64,000 nucleotides of DNA from Bog-473 sp963707835 (GCA_963707835.1 CAVPRI010000001.1:1240001-1304000); one strand, 5' to 3'. Positions 9,253-18,226 are shown, counted from the first letter of the stretch. The notes: generated by a model not told the origin, from the letters alone. Translations and numbers: made by a program.

Positions 9253-10623
9253 GTGAGATTTTCCACCTCTGAGATCGCGGCCCATGTCGGGGGGAAGCTG
9301 ATCGGTCCCGACGTCACGGTCGACGGAGTGAGCATCGACTCCCGGACGATCCGGCCAGGGCAGCTGTTCGTCCCCATCGTGGCCGAGCGGGACGGCCATG
9401 CCTTCGTCGGGGCCGCGCTCACCGCCGGTGCGTCGGCGTACCTCGACCGCGACCGGGCCGGTCGGCGGAACGGCCGTGGTGGTGGGCGACACCGCCCGAG
9501 CGCTCATGGGCCTGGGCGAACTTGCCCGGGCGCGGGTCGGCGGGGTCGTGGGCATCACGGGTTCGGTGGGCAAGACCACCACCAAGGACCTGGTGGCCGC
9601 GTGCCTCGGTTCGAGCTTCCCGACGGCGGCCAGCGAGCGGTCGTTCAACAACGAGCTCGGCCTCCCGCTCACCCTGCTCAACGCCTCCGAGGATGCACGG
9701 TGGGTGGTGCTCGAAATGGGCGCACGGGGCCACGGCCACATCACCGAGCTGGCCCGCGTGGCCCGTCCCGATGTCGGCGTGGTGACCAGCGTGGCGGCCG
9801 CCCACGTGGAGTTCTTCGGCGACCTCGAGGGCGTGGCCCGGGCCAAGGGCGAGCTGGTGAGCGCGCTGCCGCCCACGGGCCTCGCGGTGTTGAACTTCGA
9901 CGACCACCGGGTACGGGCCATGGCGGCGGCCAGCCCGTGCCCCGTCCTCGGCTACGCCGTGCACGCCGACGCCGAGGTGCGCGCCGACGAGGTGGTCCTC
10001 GACGCCGGCCTGCGCCCGCGGTTCCGGCTCGTCTCGCCGTGGGGGGCGCGCAGGTGGAGCTGGCCCTGTGCGGCGAGCACCAGGTGCCCAACGCGCTGGC
10101 CGCCGCGTCGGTGGCGTTGTGGAGCGGGGTTCCCCTCGACCGGGTCGTCGCCTCCTTGGCGCGGGTCCGGGCGCCGGCGCTGCGCATGGAGGTGCACCGG
10201 GTCGACGACGGTCCTCTGCTCATCGCCGACTGCTACAACGCCAACCCGGCGTCGACCGAGGCCGCGCTGCGGTCGCTGGCCGCCGTGCCCGCGGCGCGCC
10301 GGGTGGCGCTGCTCGGGCTCATGGCCGAGCTCGGCGCCGAGACCGCCGGTGCGCACCGGTCACTGGCGGCGCTCGGTGAGGAGCTGGGCATTGAGGTGGT
10401 CGGCTACCGGACCGAGCTCTACGGCCCGGCACGGGTCGACACCGCGGCGGCCGCGATCGCGCTGCTTCGCACGGTGGGACCGGCCGACGCCGTGCTGGTC
10501 AAGGGGAGCCGGGTGGCCCGGCTTGAAACCGTCGTGCGGGCGTTGGTCCCGTCCGTCGGTACCCCCGGGCACGAGGGCGTGTCCTCGGGCGGTCAGGTTC
10601 CGGAGGCGGTGTCGCCCGACTGA
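9253..10623 (+). CDS. murF: UDP-MurNAc-tripeptide--D-Ala-D-Ala ligase (two frameshifts)
   Basis: The start GTG at 9253 has GAGGG 6 nt upstream. The protein begins RFSTSEIAAHVGGKL, as MurF does, with VSIDSRTIRPGQLFVP. It leaves frame near 9458-9466, runs as GTAVVVGDTARALMGL then the ATP loop GITGSVGKTTTKDL and SERSFNNELGLPLTLLN. It returns to the first frame at the G run 10041-10046 (AQVELALCGEHQVPNALAA). The C-terminal Mur ligase domain (DCYNANPASTEAAL, AELGAETAGAH) is complete. MurF adds D-Ala-D-Ala to the UDP-MurNAc peptide and is normally essential, so two disabling indels in the real genome are implausible. It overlaps the convergent regulator gene by 31 bp. Confidence 0.88.
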   Translation: MRFSTSEIAAHVGGKLIGPDVTVDGVSIDSRTIRPGQLFVPIVAERDGHAFVGAALTAGASAYLDRDRAGRRNGRGGGRHRPSAHGPGRTCPGAGRRGRGHHGFGGQDHHQGPGGRVPRFELPDGGQRAVVQQRARPPAHPAQRLRGCTVGGARNGRTGPRPHHRAGPRGPSRCRRGDQRGGRPRGVLRRPRGRGPGQGRAGERAAAHGPRGVELRRPPGTGHGGGQPVPRPRLRRARRRRGARRRGGPRRRPAPAVPARLAVGGAQVELALCGEHQVPNALAAASVALWSGVPLDRVVASLARVRAPALRMEVHRVDDGPLLIADCYNANPASTEAALRSLAAVPAARRVALLGLMAELGAETAGAHRSLAALGEELGIEVVGYRTELYGPARVDTAAAAIALLRTVGPADAVLVKGSRVARLETVVRALVPSVGTPGHEGVSSGGQVPEAVSPD

Positions 10624-13148
10624 GCGTCGGGCCCACCGGCCGCCACCAGGACGCGGCGGGCCAGCTGGCCGTAGAGCGTCTCGGTGCGGGGCGACGGCGC
10701 GCTGCCCGGGTCGAGTGCGTCGACCATTCGTTGGCACGCCTGCCACTCGAGGCGCAGTCGGTCGGCGTCGCCCTCTGCCGCCGCCAGTTCCATGGCCGCT
10801 CGGGAGAGCGCCTCGCTGTAGGGCGCCACCAGTCGGGCCCGATCGAGACCCCACCGGGCCAGGTCGTAGAGGCCGGCATCGGCCCCCAGCGATGCCATGG
10901 TGCAGGCGGCGCCCACCAGCGCGGCAGCGACGCGCCCGCCGTGACCCTCGGCCTCCCACCAGGTGTACCCGGCCAGCACGTTGGCCAGGGGCTCACCCTC
11001 CACCAGGTCGAGCGCGGCGCGGAAGGTGGCGATGGCGAGCTCGGGGTCGTCCTGGGCGTGGCCGGCCTCGGCCAGGACGAGCGCTCGCACCACGTCGACG
11101 GAGACCTCGGGGGAGACGCAGTAGTGGCCGGTTCGGCTCCCGGCCGGGAAGAGTGGTCCGCCCTGCTGGTCGGGGCCCATGGCACGCCGGGCGGCGTAGG
11201 CGGTGTTGAAGAGGGTCTTGGCCGCCGCGTCGGCGTCGGAGGAGCCCAGGACCCGCGTGCGCAGGCGGTCGCCGGTGACCACGTCGGGGTGGTGCAGGGC
11301 AAGGTAGGCCACCAGCTCCACGGCCCGGCGGGCCCGGTTGGCGGGCAGGGGCTCCCGGAGCCCATCGAGCCGAGGGGTCATGGTGAGGAGGCGGACCTCG
11401 ACCGTGCCGGGGGCCAGCGCGCCGGTTGGGTCGACTGCGCCGGTCGGGGTCAGGGTATCGGCCCCGCGTCCGGTGGTGGAAGCAAGGGGCCGGCCGTCTG
11501 GCTCTGTTCCTCCTGGCTCGGGAGTGCCGACCACCTCGGCGATGGCTCCCGCCATCTCGGCGCTGAGGTGCTGGGGCCGCACGACGCGGCCCATGGGATG
11601 CAAGGTGGCGCCTTGGCGGTCGACGAGGACGGTCATGTCGGTAGCGGCCACGTGCTCGGTGGTGACGACGGCGACGCGTGGCGTGGCACCGGCCGGGAGC
11701 GCCCGCGGGTCACCGAAGAAGAGCAGATGCGGGTCGAGCTCGGCGTCGAGTGCGGACGCCGTGACGCCGAAGGCGGGGTGGTGTGGGTCGGTGCTGGCGA
11801 CGATGGTGTCCGACCACCTCCACGCGCCCACCGCCAGCTCGAGGGCTCGGCGGAGCCCGGGAGCCGACTCCCCGAGAAGTGGGAGGACCTGCCCGGCCTC
11901 GAGGCCGACCAGCCAGGTGCCGTCCTCGTCGTCGCCGATCGGGAGGACGAGGGAGGCGTGCGGGAGGGACGGCTCGGCGTCGTCGAGGTCCCCGTGGTCC
12001 ACGTGCCAGGCCATGCCGTCCGCCGCGGCGGCGAACCGTCCGGGTGGTGGCTGGGGCTGGGGCGATGCGAACCAGAAGGTCACGCCGTCGGGCGAGACGC
12101 AGGCGGCGCGCACCACCGGGTGCCCCGGCCGGCCACGCGGACGCAGCTCCCTCGCCAGCATGCAGTTGGCCACCTCGAACGCCGTGAGCGCCGGCAGGTC
12201 CGTGAACCGGCCCAGCAACGTCGCCGCATCCGTGCCCGCGTCCGACAGGGTGGCCGCGGCCGGCGTGGTGCCGGTGAAGAGCTGCCGGTGCCGACGCCGC
12301 CCGGCTCGACGTGCCAGGGCGGCGCAGGTCAAGGAGCCCAGTCCGAGGGCCACCAGCTCGGGCAGGCGGCGGTCCTCGCCGTGCCTGGTGGACACCGTTC
12401 GGCCCGCTGTCCCGGCCGCCCCGTTGAGGTCGCTCCCACGGCGGGTCGCGCCCTGGGCCTCGCGCTCGCTCTCCTGGGGCAGATGCAACCGCCACCCCGC
12501 GCGGAGGTGGTTGGGGTCCACGAAGCGCGCGCCGTGGCCCACGGCCCGGCCCAGGTTGTGCGCGGCGAGCACGGGCCACTCGGCCCCGTCCCCCAGCGCC
12601 GCCGCCGCGACGTCCCACAAGGTGTCAGCGGAACGCACATCGACGGTGGGTCCGTTGCCGATCACCACGGCCGCGACCTCCCTCGCCTTCGGAACGGCGA
12701 TCGCTCCGGGAGCCCCCGGCGCCATCACCGCGTCGCCACCTCGATGGCCAGGAACCGCGACCGCACCCGCGGCGCCGGAGACGGCGAGCGGTACCCCGAC
12801 GGTGGTGACGGCCAGGACCCCCACGGCGATGCGGGCGGCCACCCAGTCCACGAGCGAGGCTCGGGCCGACAACCGCACGCCTCCGTTGCGCACGTGAACA
12901 AGAACGGCTCGGACGAGCTGGGTGCAGCACACAGCCCAGGCCAGCCAGGCGGCGAGTGCGAGCGCGCACATGGCGCCGCGTGGCCCCGGCGCCCAGGAGT
13001 GGCCCAACCCGCCGCCCAGCGGATTCCCCACCACCGTGACGAGCACCGCGGGGACGGCGGCGAAGGCCAGCAGAGCGGTGACGGCGGCCCCGGCGATGTC
13101 GACCAAGCGACGCCGGCGGGTCCGGGGGTCCGTCGCGTGCTCAGCCAC
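10593..13148 (-). CDS. Membrane LysM / winged-helix / BTAD transcriptional regulator
   Basis: 851 residues. TM helices are predicted around 17-45, 57-82 and 104-131. A LysM domain occupies ~170-224 (VRSADTLWDVAAAALGDG, NHLRAGWRLHLP). A further TM is at ~262-281, followed by RRAGRRRHR. A middle domain without assignment follows. Residues ~582-658 form an OmpR/SARP-like winged helix (EVRLLTM, RARRAVELVAYLALHHP, TLFNTAYAARRAMG), and ~683-830 form a BTAD tetratricopeptide-like domain. This topology would put LysM outside and the DNA-binding part in the cytosol, giving a one-component transmembrane regulator that reads peptidoglycan. Its start overlaps the end of the next upstream gene by 8 bp, so the two are co-expressed. 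Targets are unknown; the neighbouring pilus genes are candidates. Confidence 0.78.
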   Translation of the reverse strand: MAEHATDPRTRRRRLVDIAGAAVTALLAFAAVPAVLVTVVGNPLGGGLGHSWAPGPRGAMCALALAAWLAWAVCCTQLVRAVLVHVRNGGVRLSARASLVDWVAARIAVGVLAVTTVGVPLAVSGAAGAVAVPGHRGGDAVMAPGAPGAIAVPKAREVAAVVIGNGPTVDVRSADTLWDVAAAALGDGAEWPVLAAHNLGRAVGHGARFVDPNHLRAGWRLHLPQESEREAQGATRRGSDLNGAAGTAGRTVSTRHGEDRRLPELVALGLGSLTCAALARRAGRRRHRQLFTGTTPAAATLSDAGTDAATLLGRFTDLPALTAFEVANCMLARELRPRGRPGHPVVRAACVSPDGVTFWFASPQPQPPPGRFAAAADGMAWHVDHGDLDDAEPSLPHASLVLPIGDDEDGTWLVGLEAGQVLPLLGESAPGLRRALELAVGAWRWSDTIVASTDPHHPAFGVTASALDAELDPHLLFFGDPRALPAGATPRVAVVTTEHVAATDMTVLVDRQGATLHPMGRVVRPQHLSAEMAGAIAEVVGTPEPGGTEPDGRPLASTTGRGADTLTPTGAVDPTGALAPGTVEVRLLTMTPRLDGLREPLPANRARRAVELVAYLALHHPDVVTGDRLRTRVLGSSDADAAAKTLFNTAYAARRAMGPDQQGGPLFPAGSRTGHYCVSPEVSVDVVRALVLAEAGHAQDDPELAIATFRAALDLVEGEPLANVLAGYTWWEAEGHGGRVAAALVGAACTMASLGADAGLYDLARWGLDRARLVAPYSEALSRAAMELAAAEGDADRLRLEWQACQRMVDALDPGSAPSPRTETLYGQLARRVLVAAGGPDAQSGDTASGT

Positions 13149-13887
13149 CGGCGGGACCGATCGTGATCGTGAAGGACACTGAGGCCATCTCCGAACCGGG
13201 CTCGGCGACCGTCGCCGTGCAGGTCCCGGTGGCGTCGGGCACGGAGGCGGCCATGGCCGCCGTCCCGCCTGCGCTCTGGGTGGCCCCGGGGCAGCTCACC
13301 TGCAATGTCAGGTAGGTGCTGGAGGACCACTGCACCGCGACCTGCATGGTGCTCGTGCCAGTGAACGAGAAGCTCTCGGAGGTCTGCGCTGGTGGGTCGA
13401 TGTACCCCTGGGTCTGGAGTCGCCCGGCAGCGGCGGGTGTCGCGCCGGCGACGAGGGTGACGGTGGTCGTCGTGCTGGCCGGCACGGTGGTCGGGGTGGT
13501 CGTGGAGGGCGTGGTGATGCCGCGCGCACCCTCGGTGCCTCCCCCGGAGCCGGCGACGAGGAGGGACGGCGAGCCGTCCGGGACGGTCACCGGGGTCCCC
13601 GTGACGGCGGGCGCGGGCCTCGGGGCCCCGTGGTGGCCCGGACCGTTGTCCTGGGATGATCGGGCGTCCTTGTGGTCGCCGGTGGTGAGCGCCGCCCTGG
13701 CCGATGGCTCGAGGCTCGTGGGGTGCCTTTGGCCGGCGGTCGCGGTGAGCAGAGCCATGAGGGCGAGCGACACGGCGAGGATGACCCACCAATTGGGCGT
13801 CCCCCGTGTCACGCGCGAGCGCAACGATTCGAGAGCCTCAGACCTCCGACCAGGCACTACCCCACCATACGCAGCTGTCACCGCCAT
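13141..13887 (-). CDS. Membrane-anchored Thr/Pro-rich protein
   Basis: 248 residues. An Arg-rich N-terminus is followed by one TM helix at ~33-50 (WWVILAVSLALMALLTA). A disordered segment with TTTPTTVP-type repeats leads to a C-terminal beta-rich domain (~160-248) with two Cys (SCPGA, TGTCTAT). The ATG at 13887 follows a CAAGGTG-like ribosome site. It overlaps the LysM-BTAD gene by 8 bp, which suggests a partner in the same surface-sensing or surface-assembly unit. The family is not recognised. Topology (N-in, C-out) is inferred from the positive charges. Confidence 0.7.
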   Translation of the reverse strand: MAVTAAYGGVVPGRRSEALESLRSRVTRGTPNWWVILAVSLALMALLTATAGQRHPTSLEPSARAALTTGDHKDARSSQDNGPGHHGAPRPAPAVTGTPVTVPDGSPSLLVAGSGGGTEGARGITTPSTTTPTTVPASTTTTVTLVAGATPAAAGRLQTQGYIDPPAQTSESFSFTGTSTMQVAVQWSSSTYLTLQVSCPGATQSAGGTAAMAASVPDATGTCTATVAEPGSEMASVSFTITIGPAGG

Positions 13888-13915
13888 TGCACCTTGAGGT
13901 CGGGCGCCGCCGCCC

Positions 13916-14734
13916 TCACGCGTGGAGGTGGCGCCGGGCGCGCTCTTGGCGGGCGTACAGGGCCCGCCGATCGCGTCCCGAGATGGACGCCAGCTCGCTC
14001 ATGGAGTAGCCGAGGACGTGATGGGCGTAGAGGACTTCGATCTCCTCGAGAGGCACGCCGTCGTGATGCAGCTCGATCACCAAACGGGCCAGCTGCTCGA
14101 GATCGCTCTCGCCTCGCGTCTCGAGCCCTTCGGCTGCATCGGGTTCGAGTGCGATCGTCCGCTCCGAGGTGCCCTTGGCCCGGAACAGTTGCCGGCGAAG
14201 TCGGCACCGGACGGCCGAGAGAAGGTCCAACACGGCGTAGGGCCGGTCCTGACCGGACCACTCCTTGACGACGACCCAGGCCGTGGAGACCAGCTCACCG
14301 AAGAATTCCTCACTGTCCTGCCATTCCCCGCCGCGACCCCACCGCAGCCGTCGGGCCACCGTGACCAGCCCGGGCAGGAGGGCCTGGACGAGCGTCCGCT
14401 GGAGGAAGGCCTCGTCGCTCGCGTGCCGCAGCAGCACTCTCAAGAGCCTGGCCGCCTCCTCGCGTCCGGATCGCCCCGAGGCGCGGCGGAGGTGCTCGAC
14501 CAGGTCGAACGGCGTGGGGCACGAAGGCGGTGCCTCGTCGGTGCCGAGGACGAGCACCCCGAGGCCGGCGTCGAGCCCGGCCGCGGCATGGAGCGCCCGG
14601 GTGGCGCCGGGGGAGCGGCCCATGGTGCGCCATTCGGCGTTCATGTGGTCGATGAGGAGGACGCGGCGCGTCGAGGCGGTGGTCATGGTCCCAGCGTCGG
14701 GGGCGTCCTTCCCCCGATCGTTCCCACCGGGCAT
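13916..14734 (-). CDS. HTH protein with sigma-region-4-like C-terminus
   Basis: About 272 residues from the ATG at 14734, which has AAAGGG 8 nt upstream; ATG 14686 is an alternative. The N-terminal part is unassigned. Residues ~115-200 look like a helical sigma-region-2-like segment (RRLRWGRGGEWQDSEEFFGELVSTAWV). The last ~45 residues (VLYAHHVLGYSMSELASISGRDRRALYARQERARR) resemble a sigma-70 region 4 helix-turn-helix. It lies immediately upstream of the anchored protein and the LysM-BTAD regulator on the same strand. It is probably a transcription factor or degenerate sigma factor of that unit. The family is not certain. Confidence 0.6.
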   Translation of the reverse strand: MPGGNDRGKDAPDAGTMTTASTRRVLLIDHMNAEWRTMGRSPGATRALHAAAGLDAGLGVLVLGTDEAPPSCPTPFDLVEHLRRASGRSGREEAARLLRVLLRHASDEAFLQRTLVQALLPGLVTVARRLRWGRGGEWQDSEEFFGELVSTAWVVVKEWSGQDRPYAVLDLLSAVRCRLRRQLFRAKGTSERTIALEPDAAEGLETRGESDLEQLARLVIELHHDGVPLEEIEVLYAHHVLGYSMSELASISGRDRRALYARQERARRHLHA

Positions 14735-14783
14735 GGGCTTGGCCCTTTCGCGCCGGAGCAGGAGTGACCTCCCAGGTGGGCGG

Positions 14784-14789
14784 TAGTGT
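14784..14789 (+). promoter_or_regulatory. -10 box of a leaderless transcript
   Basis: TAGTGT ends 7 nt before GTG 14797, which fits a transcript that begins at the start codon. Confidence 0.45.
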
Positions 14790-14796
14790 GCCCGCC

Positions 14797-15183
14797 GTGG
14801 ACATCGACGAGTTCTACGAAGCCGACCCTCGCCGCCGGGCATCCGCCGAGCTCGAGCTGGGTTCGGAGTGGGTGGGCAGGGACGGGGTCAATCACGAGCT
14901 GAGCTACGTGGAGGACACGGGCGAGCTCTACGTGTTGCGCGAGCCGGCCCCACACGTGACCGAGGACCCCTTCGGGGGGCTCCACATCTCCACGCCCGAG
15001 GGCTACGACAACAAGATCACCGTCCATGTGATCGCCCGCATCGACTCGGTGGAGTCGCTGCACCGGATTCTCGAGGGCTGGCAGGACGCCATGCGCTCCG
15101 AGGACGCCACGGGGTGGCTCGGGCAACGGCTCCGGGCCGCCGGCGTGGCCGTCGGGCCGACGGGCGATCCCGTCTCGGACTGA
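14797..15183 (+). CDS. Hypothetical protein, about 128 aa
   Basis: A soluble acidic protein beginning DIDEFYEADPRRR, with no signal peptide or TM helix. GTG 14797 is preferred because of the -10 spacing; GTG 14788, with AGGTGGG 7 nt upstream, is the alternative. The sequence has a beta-rich middle (ELYVLREPAPHV, KITVHVIARI) and a helical end (LHRILEGWQDAMRSEDATGWLGQRLRAAG). I do not recognise the family. It is divergent from the HTH gene and convergent with the lipoprotein gene. Confidence 0.65.
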   Translation: MDIDEFYEADPRRRASAELELGSEWVGRDGVNHELSYVEDTGELYVLREPAPHVTEDPFGGLHISTPEGYDNKITVHVIARIDSVESLHRILEGWQDAMRSEDATGWLGQRLRAAGVAVGPTGDPVSD

Positions 15184-15202
15184 CCGTCGCCCGCGGGGAC
15201 CC

Positions 15203-15661
15203 TCATCCGGCGGGTGCCTCCGGATGAGGGTTGACGTTGCTCGGCGTGGTCGAGCCCGGCGACTGTGGGGTAGCCGGATTGGGGTTGGCCGGATTGACGT
15301 TCTCGTTGGCGTCGGCCAGCGAGCACTGTGCCCGCAGCGAGGGCACCAGGTGTGCTTCGTCGATGGTGGCACCCTCGGAGATGGTCGTCATCAAGGAGTT
15401 CCACGAGCCGTCGTCCGAGTTGGCCGCGGCGGCCAGGGGGAGTGCGGCACGAAGTTCCCGGTCCGCCACCCGTCGCAGGCGGGCGGCCTCGGTGGGCAGG
15501 GTCGACGTGTGGCCGGCGCGCTCGTAGGCGGCAAGCGATCGCTCGACGTGGACGCAGGCCTGTCGGGCCAGGCTCTGTCCGTCCGCGGTGCTGCTCGCAC
15601 AGGCGGTGACGGTCAGCGCCCCCGCGGCCACGAAGGCGGCCAGCAGGGCGGATCGCCGCAT
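15203..15661 (-). CDS. Putative lipoprotein
   Basis: About 152 residues from ATG 15661. The signal peptide RRSALLAAFVAAGALTVTAC ends in a lipobox-like TVTAC; the Cys would be lipidated. The mature part is mostly helical (QACVHVERSLAAYERAG, AARLRRVADRELRAALPLA) and ends in a low-complexity Asn/Pro tail. No enzyme motif is visible. It is likely exported and attached to the cell membrane. An in-frame ATG at 15685 is an alternative start. Confidence 0.7.
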   Translation of the reverse strand: MRRSALLAAFVAAGALTVTACASSTADGQSLARQACVHVERSLAAYERAGHTSTLPTEAARLRRVADRELRAALPLAAAANSDDGSWNSLMTTISEGATIDEAHLVPSLRAQCSLADANENVNPANPNPATPQSPGSTTPSNVNPHPEAPAG

Positions 15662-15686
15662 GCGGGGGCCACCGGTGCCCCCCATG

Positions 15687-16250
15687 TCAGGCCAGCCAAC
15701 GTTCGGCGGATTCGAGCAGGAACCGGCTGACGGCGAGGGCGCGGTCGAAGACGTCGCAGAGGAGCTCCTCGCCCCCCAGGACGCGAGCGAGCGACACCGG
15801 ATGTCGCGCCACGATGTTCAGCCGCCGTTCCGACCCGTCAGTGGCGTTGGCGAACGAGTCGATGGCGGAGACCTCGAGCGGCAGCTCGATCCCCCCCACC
15901 CCGGCCAGATCGATGGCCAGCCGCAGGAGGTCCGGTGCGTGGGGAAGGGGTGGCAGCGCCCAGGTGAACGTGAGGGGGAAGTGGAACTCGTCGGGCGGGT
16001 CCTCGTCGTCCCCGAGGAGGACCACGGCGTCCTCGAAGGAAAGGAGCACCCGTGGGTCGACGTCGAGCGCGAGGTGCAGGTCGAGGGGCCCGCCGCACCC
16101 CTCCTCGGGATGGAGGTCGACCTCCCAGACCTGGCGGAGGGAGTACGTCTCGACGAAATGCCGCTCGTCGTGCACATGGAAACCGTGATCGACGGAGTGG
16201 TCCTTCAGATCGGCCACATACCCCGCGACATCGATGGCAGCCACAACCAT
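15687..16250 (-). CDS. Hypothetical protein, about 187 aa
   Basis: A cytosolic acidic protein with a His-rich N-terminal half (HSVDHGFHVHDERHFVET) and many Asp/Glu (LLGDDEDPPDEFHF). The family is not recognised. A minus-strand TAGGCT at 16254-16259 lies 3 nt from the ATG at 16250 and 9 nt from GTG 16244, so a leaderless start at 16244 is possible. It ends 25 bp upstream of the lipoprotein start and may be cotranscribed with it. Confidence 0.65.
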   Translation of the reverse strand: MVVAAIDVAGYVADLKDHSVDHGFHVHDERHFVETYSLRQVWEVDLHPEEGCGGPLDLHLALDVDPRVLLSFEDAVVLLGDDEDPPDEFHFPLTFTWALPPLPHAPDLLRLAIDLAGVGGIELPLEVSAIDSFANATDGSERRLNIVARHPVSLARVLGGEELLCDVFDRALAVSRFLLESAERWLA

Positions 16251-16329
16251 GGGAGCCTACCGGCAGGGGGCCTCGCCGGGTCCGGCGCCGCGTCCATTCC
16301 ATCCGGGTGGCCTGTAGGGTGCCCTTCCC

Positions 16330-17070
16330 GTGAACGACGTCCGCCTACTGGCAGTTCTCGACGACGCCGTCGACGCGGTGCGGGGCGCGCTCGACGTCCT
16401 CGACGACTGGGGCCCAAGCGGGGGGAAGCCGGGCCAGTACCGTCTCGACCTGGCGGCCGACGGAGCGGCGCTCCCGGTGCTGCACGGGGCCGGGCTGGCC
16501 GTCGTCTCGGAGGAGTCGGGCGCAACCGGCGACCCGGCCTCGGGACTTCTCGCGGTGATCGACCCGGTCGACGGATCGACCAATGCGCACCGCGGGGTGC
16601 CGCTGTACGCCACCAGCATCTGCATCCTCGACGCCGAGGGCCCCCGAGTCGGCGTGGTGGTGAACCTCGCCACCGGCACGCGGTACGCCGCCGTACGGGG
16701 AGGCGGAGCCGAACGCGACGGGCATCCGATCCGGCCATCGGGATGCGAGGAACTGGGCAATGCCATCGTGGGCATCTCGGGGTTCCCGGGCCGGCATCCC
16801 GGCTGGGCTCAGTACCGGGCGCTCGGGGCCGCTTCGTTGGAGTGCTGCGCCGTGGCCGAGGGAGTCCTCGACGCCTACCTGGTGGTCGGGCACGCCACGT
16901 TGTTCGGCTGGGACTACCTGGCTGGGCTCCTGGTCTGCCGCGAGGCCGGTGCAGCCGACCTCGAGCGCGACGGGAGGGACATCGTGGTGCGGGACGCGTC
17001 GAGCCGCCGGCCCCTGGTTGCCGCGACTCCAGCGCTGGCTGCCCGGCTGTCCGGCGAGCACGAGCTGTGA
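16330..17070 (+). CDS. Inositol monophosphatase family phosphatase
   Basis: 246 residues with the family's metal motifs: SEESG (~59), IDPVDGSTNAHRG (~77) and WDYLAGLLVCREAG (~196). These supply the Glu, the two Asp and the Thr that hold two or three Mg ions. It hydrolyses phosphate monoesters such as inositol-1-phosphate, histidinol phosphate or PAP; the true substrate cannot be told. The GTG start has a TAGGGT box 9 nt upstream and no ribosome site. It lies 43 bp upstream of tRNA-Val. Confidence 0.85.
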   Translation: MNDVRLLAVLDDAVDAVRGALDVLDDWGPSGGKPGQYRLDLAADGAALPVLHGAGLAVVSEESGATGDPASGLLAVIDPVDGSTNAHRGVPLYATSICILDAEGPRVGVVVNLATGTRYAAVRGGGAERDGHPIRPSGCEELGNAIVGISGFPGRHPGWAQYRALGAASLECCAVAEGVLDAYLVVGHATLFGWDYLAGLLVCREAGAADLERDGRDIVVRDASSRRPLVAATPALAARLSGEHEL

Positions 17071-17085
17071 TGCCCCGGTGTTGGG

Positions 17086-17091
17086 CATAAT
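17086..17091 (+). promoter_or_regulatory. -10 box upstream of tRNA-Val
   Basis: CATAAT lies 22 nt before the mature tRNA 5' end. No clear -35 box is visible. Confidence 0.45.
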
Positions 17092-17113
17092 GGGCCGTCG
17101 CACCGGAGTGCTG

Positions 17114-17187
17114 GGGCGCTTAGCTCAGTTGGTCAGAGCAGCTGGCTTACAACCAGCAGGCCGGGGGTTCGAGTCCCTCAGCGCCCA
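17114..17187 (+). tRNA. tRNA-Val (anticodon TAC)
   Basis: Cloverleaf is visible: a 7-bp acceptor stem GGGCGCT/AGCGCCC, a D arm with TTAGCTCAGTTGGT, anticodon stem GCTGG/CCAGC with the loop CTTACAA, and a T arm with GGTTCGAGTCC. The anticodon TAC reads GUA and other valine codons. The CCA end is not encoded. Its 3' end is duplicated directly downstream. Confidence 0.95.
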
Positions 17188-17200
17188 CCTCAGCGCCCAC
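17177..17200 (+). repeat. 12-bp tandem duplication of the tRNA-Val 3' end
   Basis: CTCAGCGCCCAC at 17177-17188, covering the end of the tRNA, is repeated exactly at 17189-17200. A second copy of a tRNA 3' end is typical of an integration (att) scar, and the accessory region begins here. No integrase is seen in the window. Confidence 0.6.
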
Positions 17201-17572
17201 CGCTGGAAACCGACAGGGCAAGGGGAAGCACGCTAGGCGGCCCCGAAAACCCCAGCGGGCGGGGAAAGTGGGCGGCGGATCCGCGGGGCGGCCGGGCCCA
17301 CCGGGGGCGGGGTACGCCGGCGGGGCGGTGGCATCAACCGGATAAGCAGCTCTGTCGCGGCTGGAAGCTGCGTCGGTCTACGGCCCGACCCTGGGGATCC
17401 GATGCCCGCGCCCGGCGACCTGATGGCTGTTGTTGCAGTCAACCTGGTCGATGCTTCCGGATGGTGCAGCCCGCGCAGCTACAGGCAAGACACTGCTACG
17501 AGTCACCAGTGTGGAAGGGCCCCTGGCGAGATGCCAAGGGACAGACCTGGTATGTAGAGGCGTGTCGGGAGC
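17201..17572. other. Gene-free stretch downstream of tRNA-Val
   Basis: No coding sequence, integrase or terminator could be supported here on either strand. It separates the tRNA repeat from the headless ABC ATPase gene. Confidence 0.5.
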
Positions 17573-18226
17573 ATGCGCCAAGGGTGGCCAGCGCCTCGTT
17601 GCATCGGTCCGGCGTGCACTTCTAGGGATCGCATCGACGCCTCGCTCGAGCGGGTCGGCCCGCTCCACCGAGCAGGGGACAAGGTGTCGAAGTACTCGAT
17701 GGGCATGCGCCAGCGTCTCGGCGTCGCGGCGTGTCTCCTCGGGGATCCGCAGCTCCTCATCCTCGACGAGCCGATGAACGGGCTCGATCCCGCCGGCATC
17801 CTCGAGATGCGCGAGATGATCAAGTCTCTCGCGGCCGAGGGCAGGACCGTCTTCCTGTCGTCCCATCTGCTCGACGAGGTCGAGCGGACCTGCGACGCCG
17901 TCGCCATCGTCGACAAGGGCAAGGTGATCCGCCAGGGGTCCATTGACGAGTTGCTTGCCGGGGCCTCGGTGGAGATCGAGATCGACTGCTCATCGCCGGA
18001 TCGAGCGAGGTCGCTCCTCGCGAGCACGCCGTTCGGTGCCCACGTGGACGTGCGAGTGGAGGGCTTGGACATCGCGCTCCCGGCCCCGACGGATCGTGCG
18101 GCGGCGGCGGAGATCAATCGACTCCTCGTCGAGGGCGGGATCTCCGTCTTTCGGCTCCAAGAGGTCCACGCCTCGCTCGAGGCGTGGTTCCTCGAGGTCA
18201 CAAACCGACTGGGGGCCGACGAGTGA
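17573..18226 (+). pseudogene. ABC transporter ATPase lacking its N-terminus
   Basis: The frame has 217 residues, but ABC homology starts only at RIDASLERVG (~residue 20). It then runs through KYSMGMRQRLGVAACLL (signature), LLILDEPMNGLDPAG (Walker B and D-loop) and SSHLLDEVERTCD (switch His). Walker A and the Q-loop, roughly the first 100-130 residues of a CcmA/BcrA-type ATPase, are absent from the sequence upstream. The first ~19 residues are unrelated. Without Walker A it cannot bind ATP normally. It still overlaps the permease gene by GTGA, as an intact operon would. The break lies between here and the tRNA-linked repeat, which suggests loss of the head during an integration or deletion event. 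Confidence 0.75.

Noticed and set aside
10731..13166. An 811-residue plus-strand frame opposite the LysM-BTAD gene
   Set aside because: No domain pattern is visible; the minus strand has LysM, winged-helix and BTAD motifs. It is an antisense shadow.
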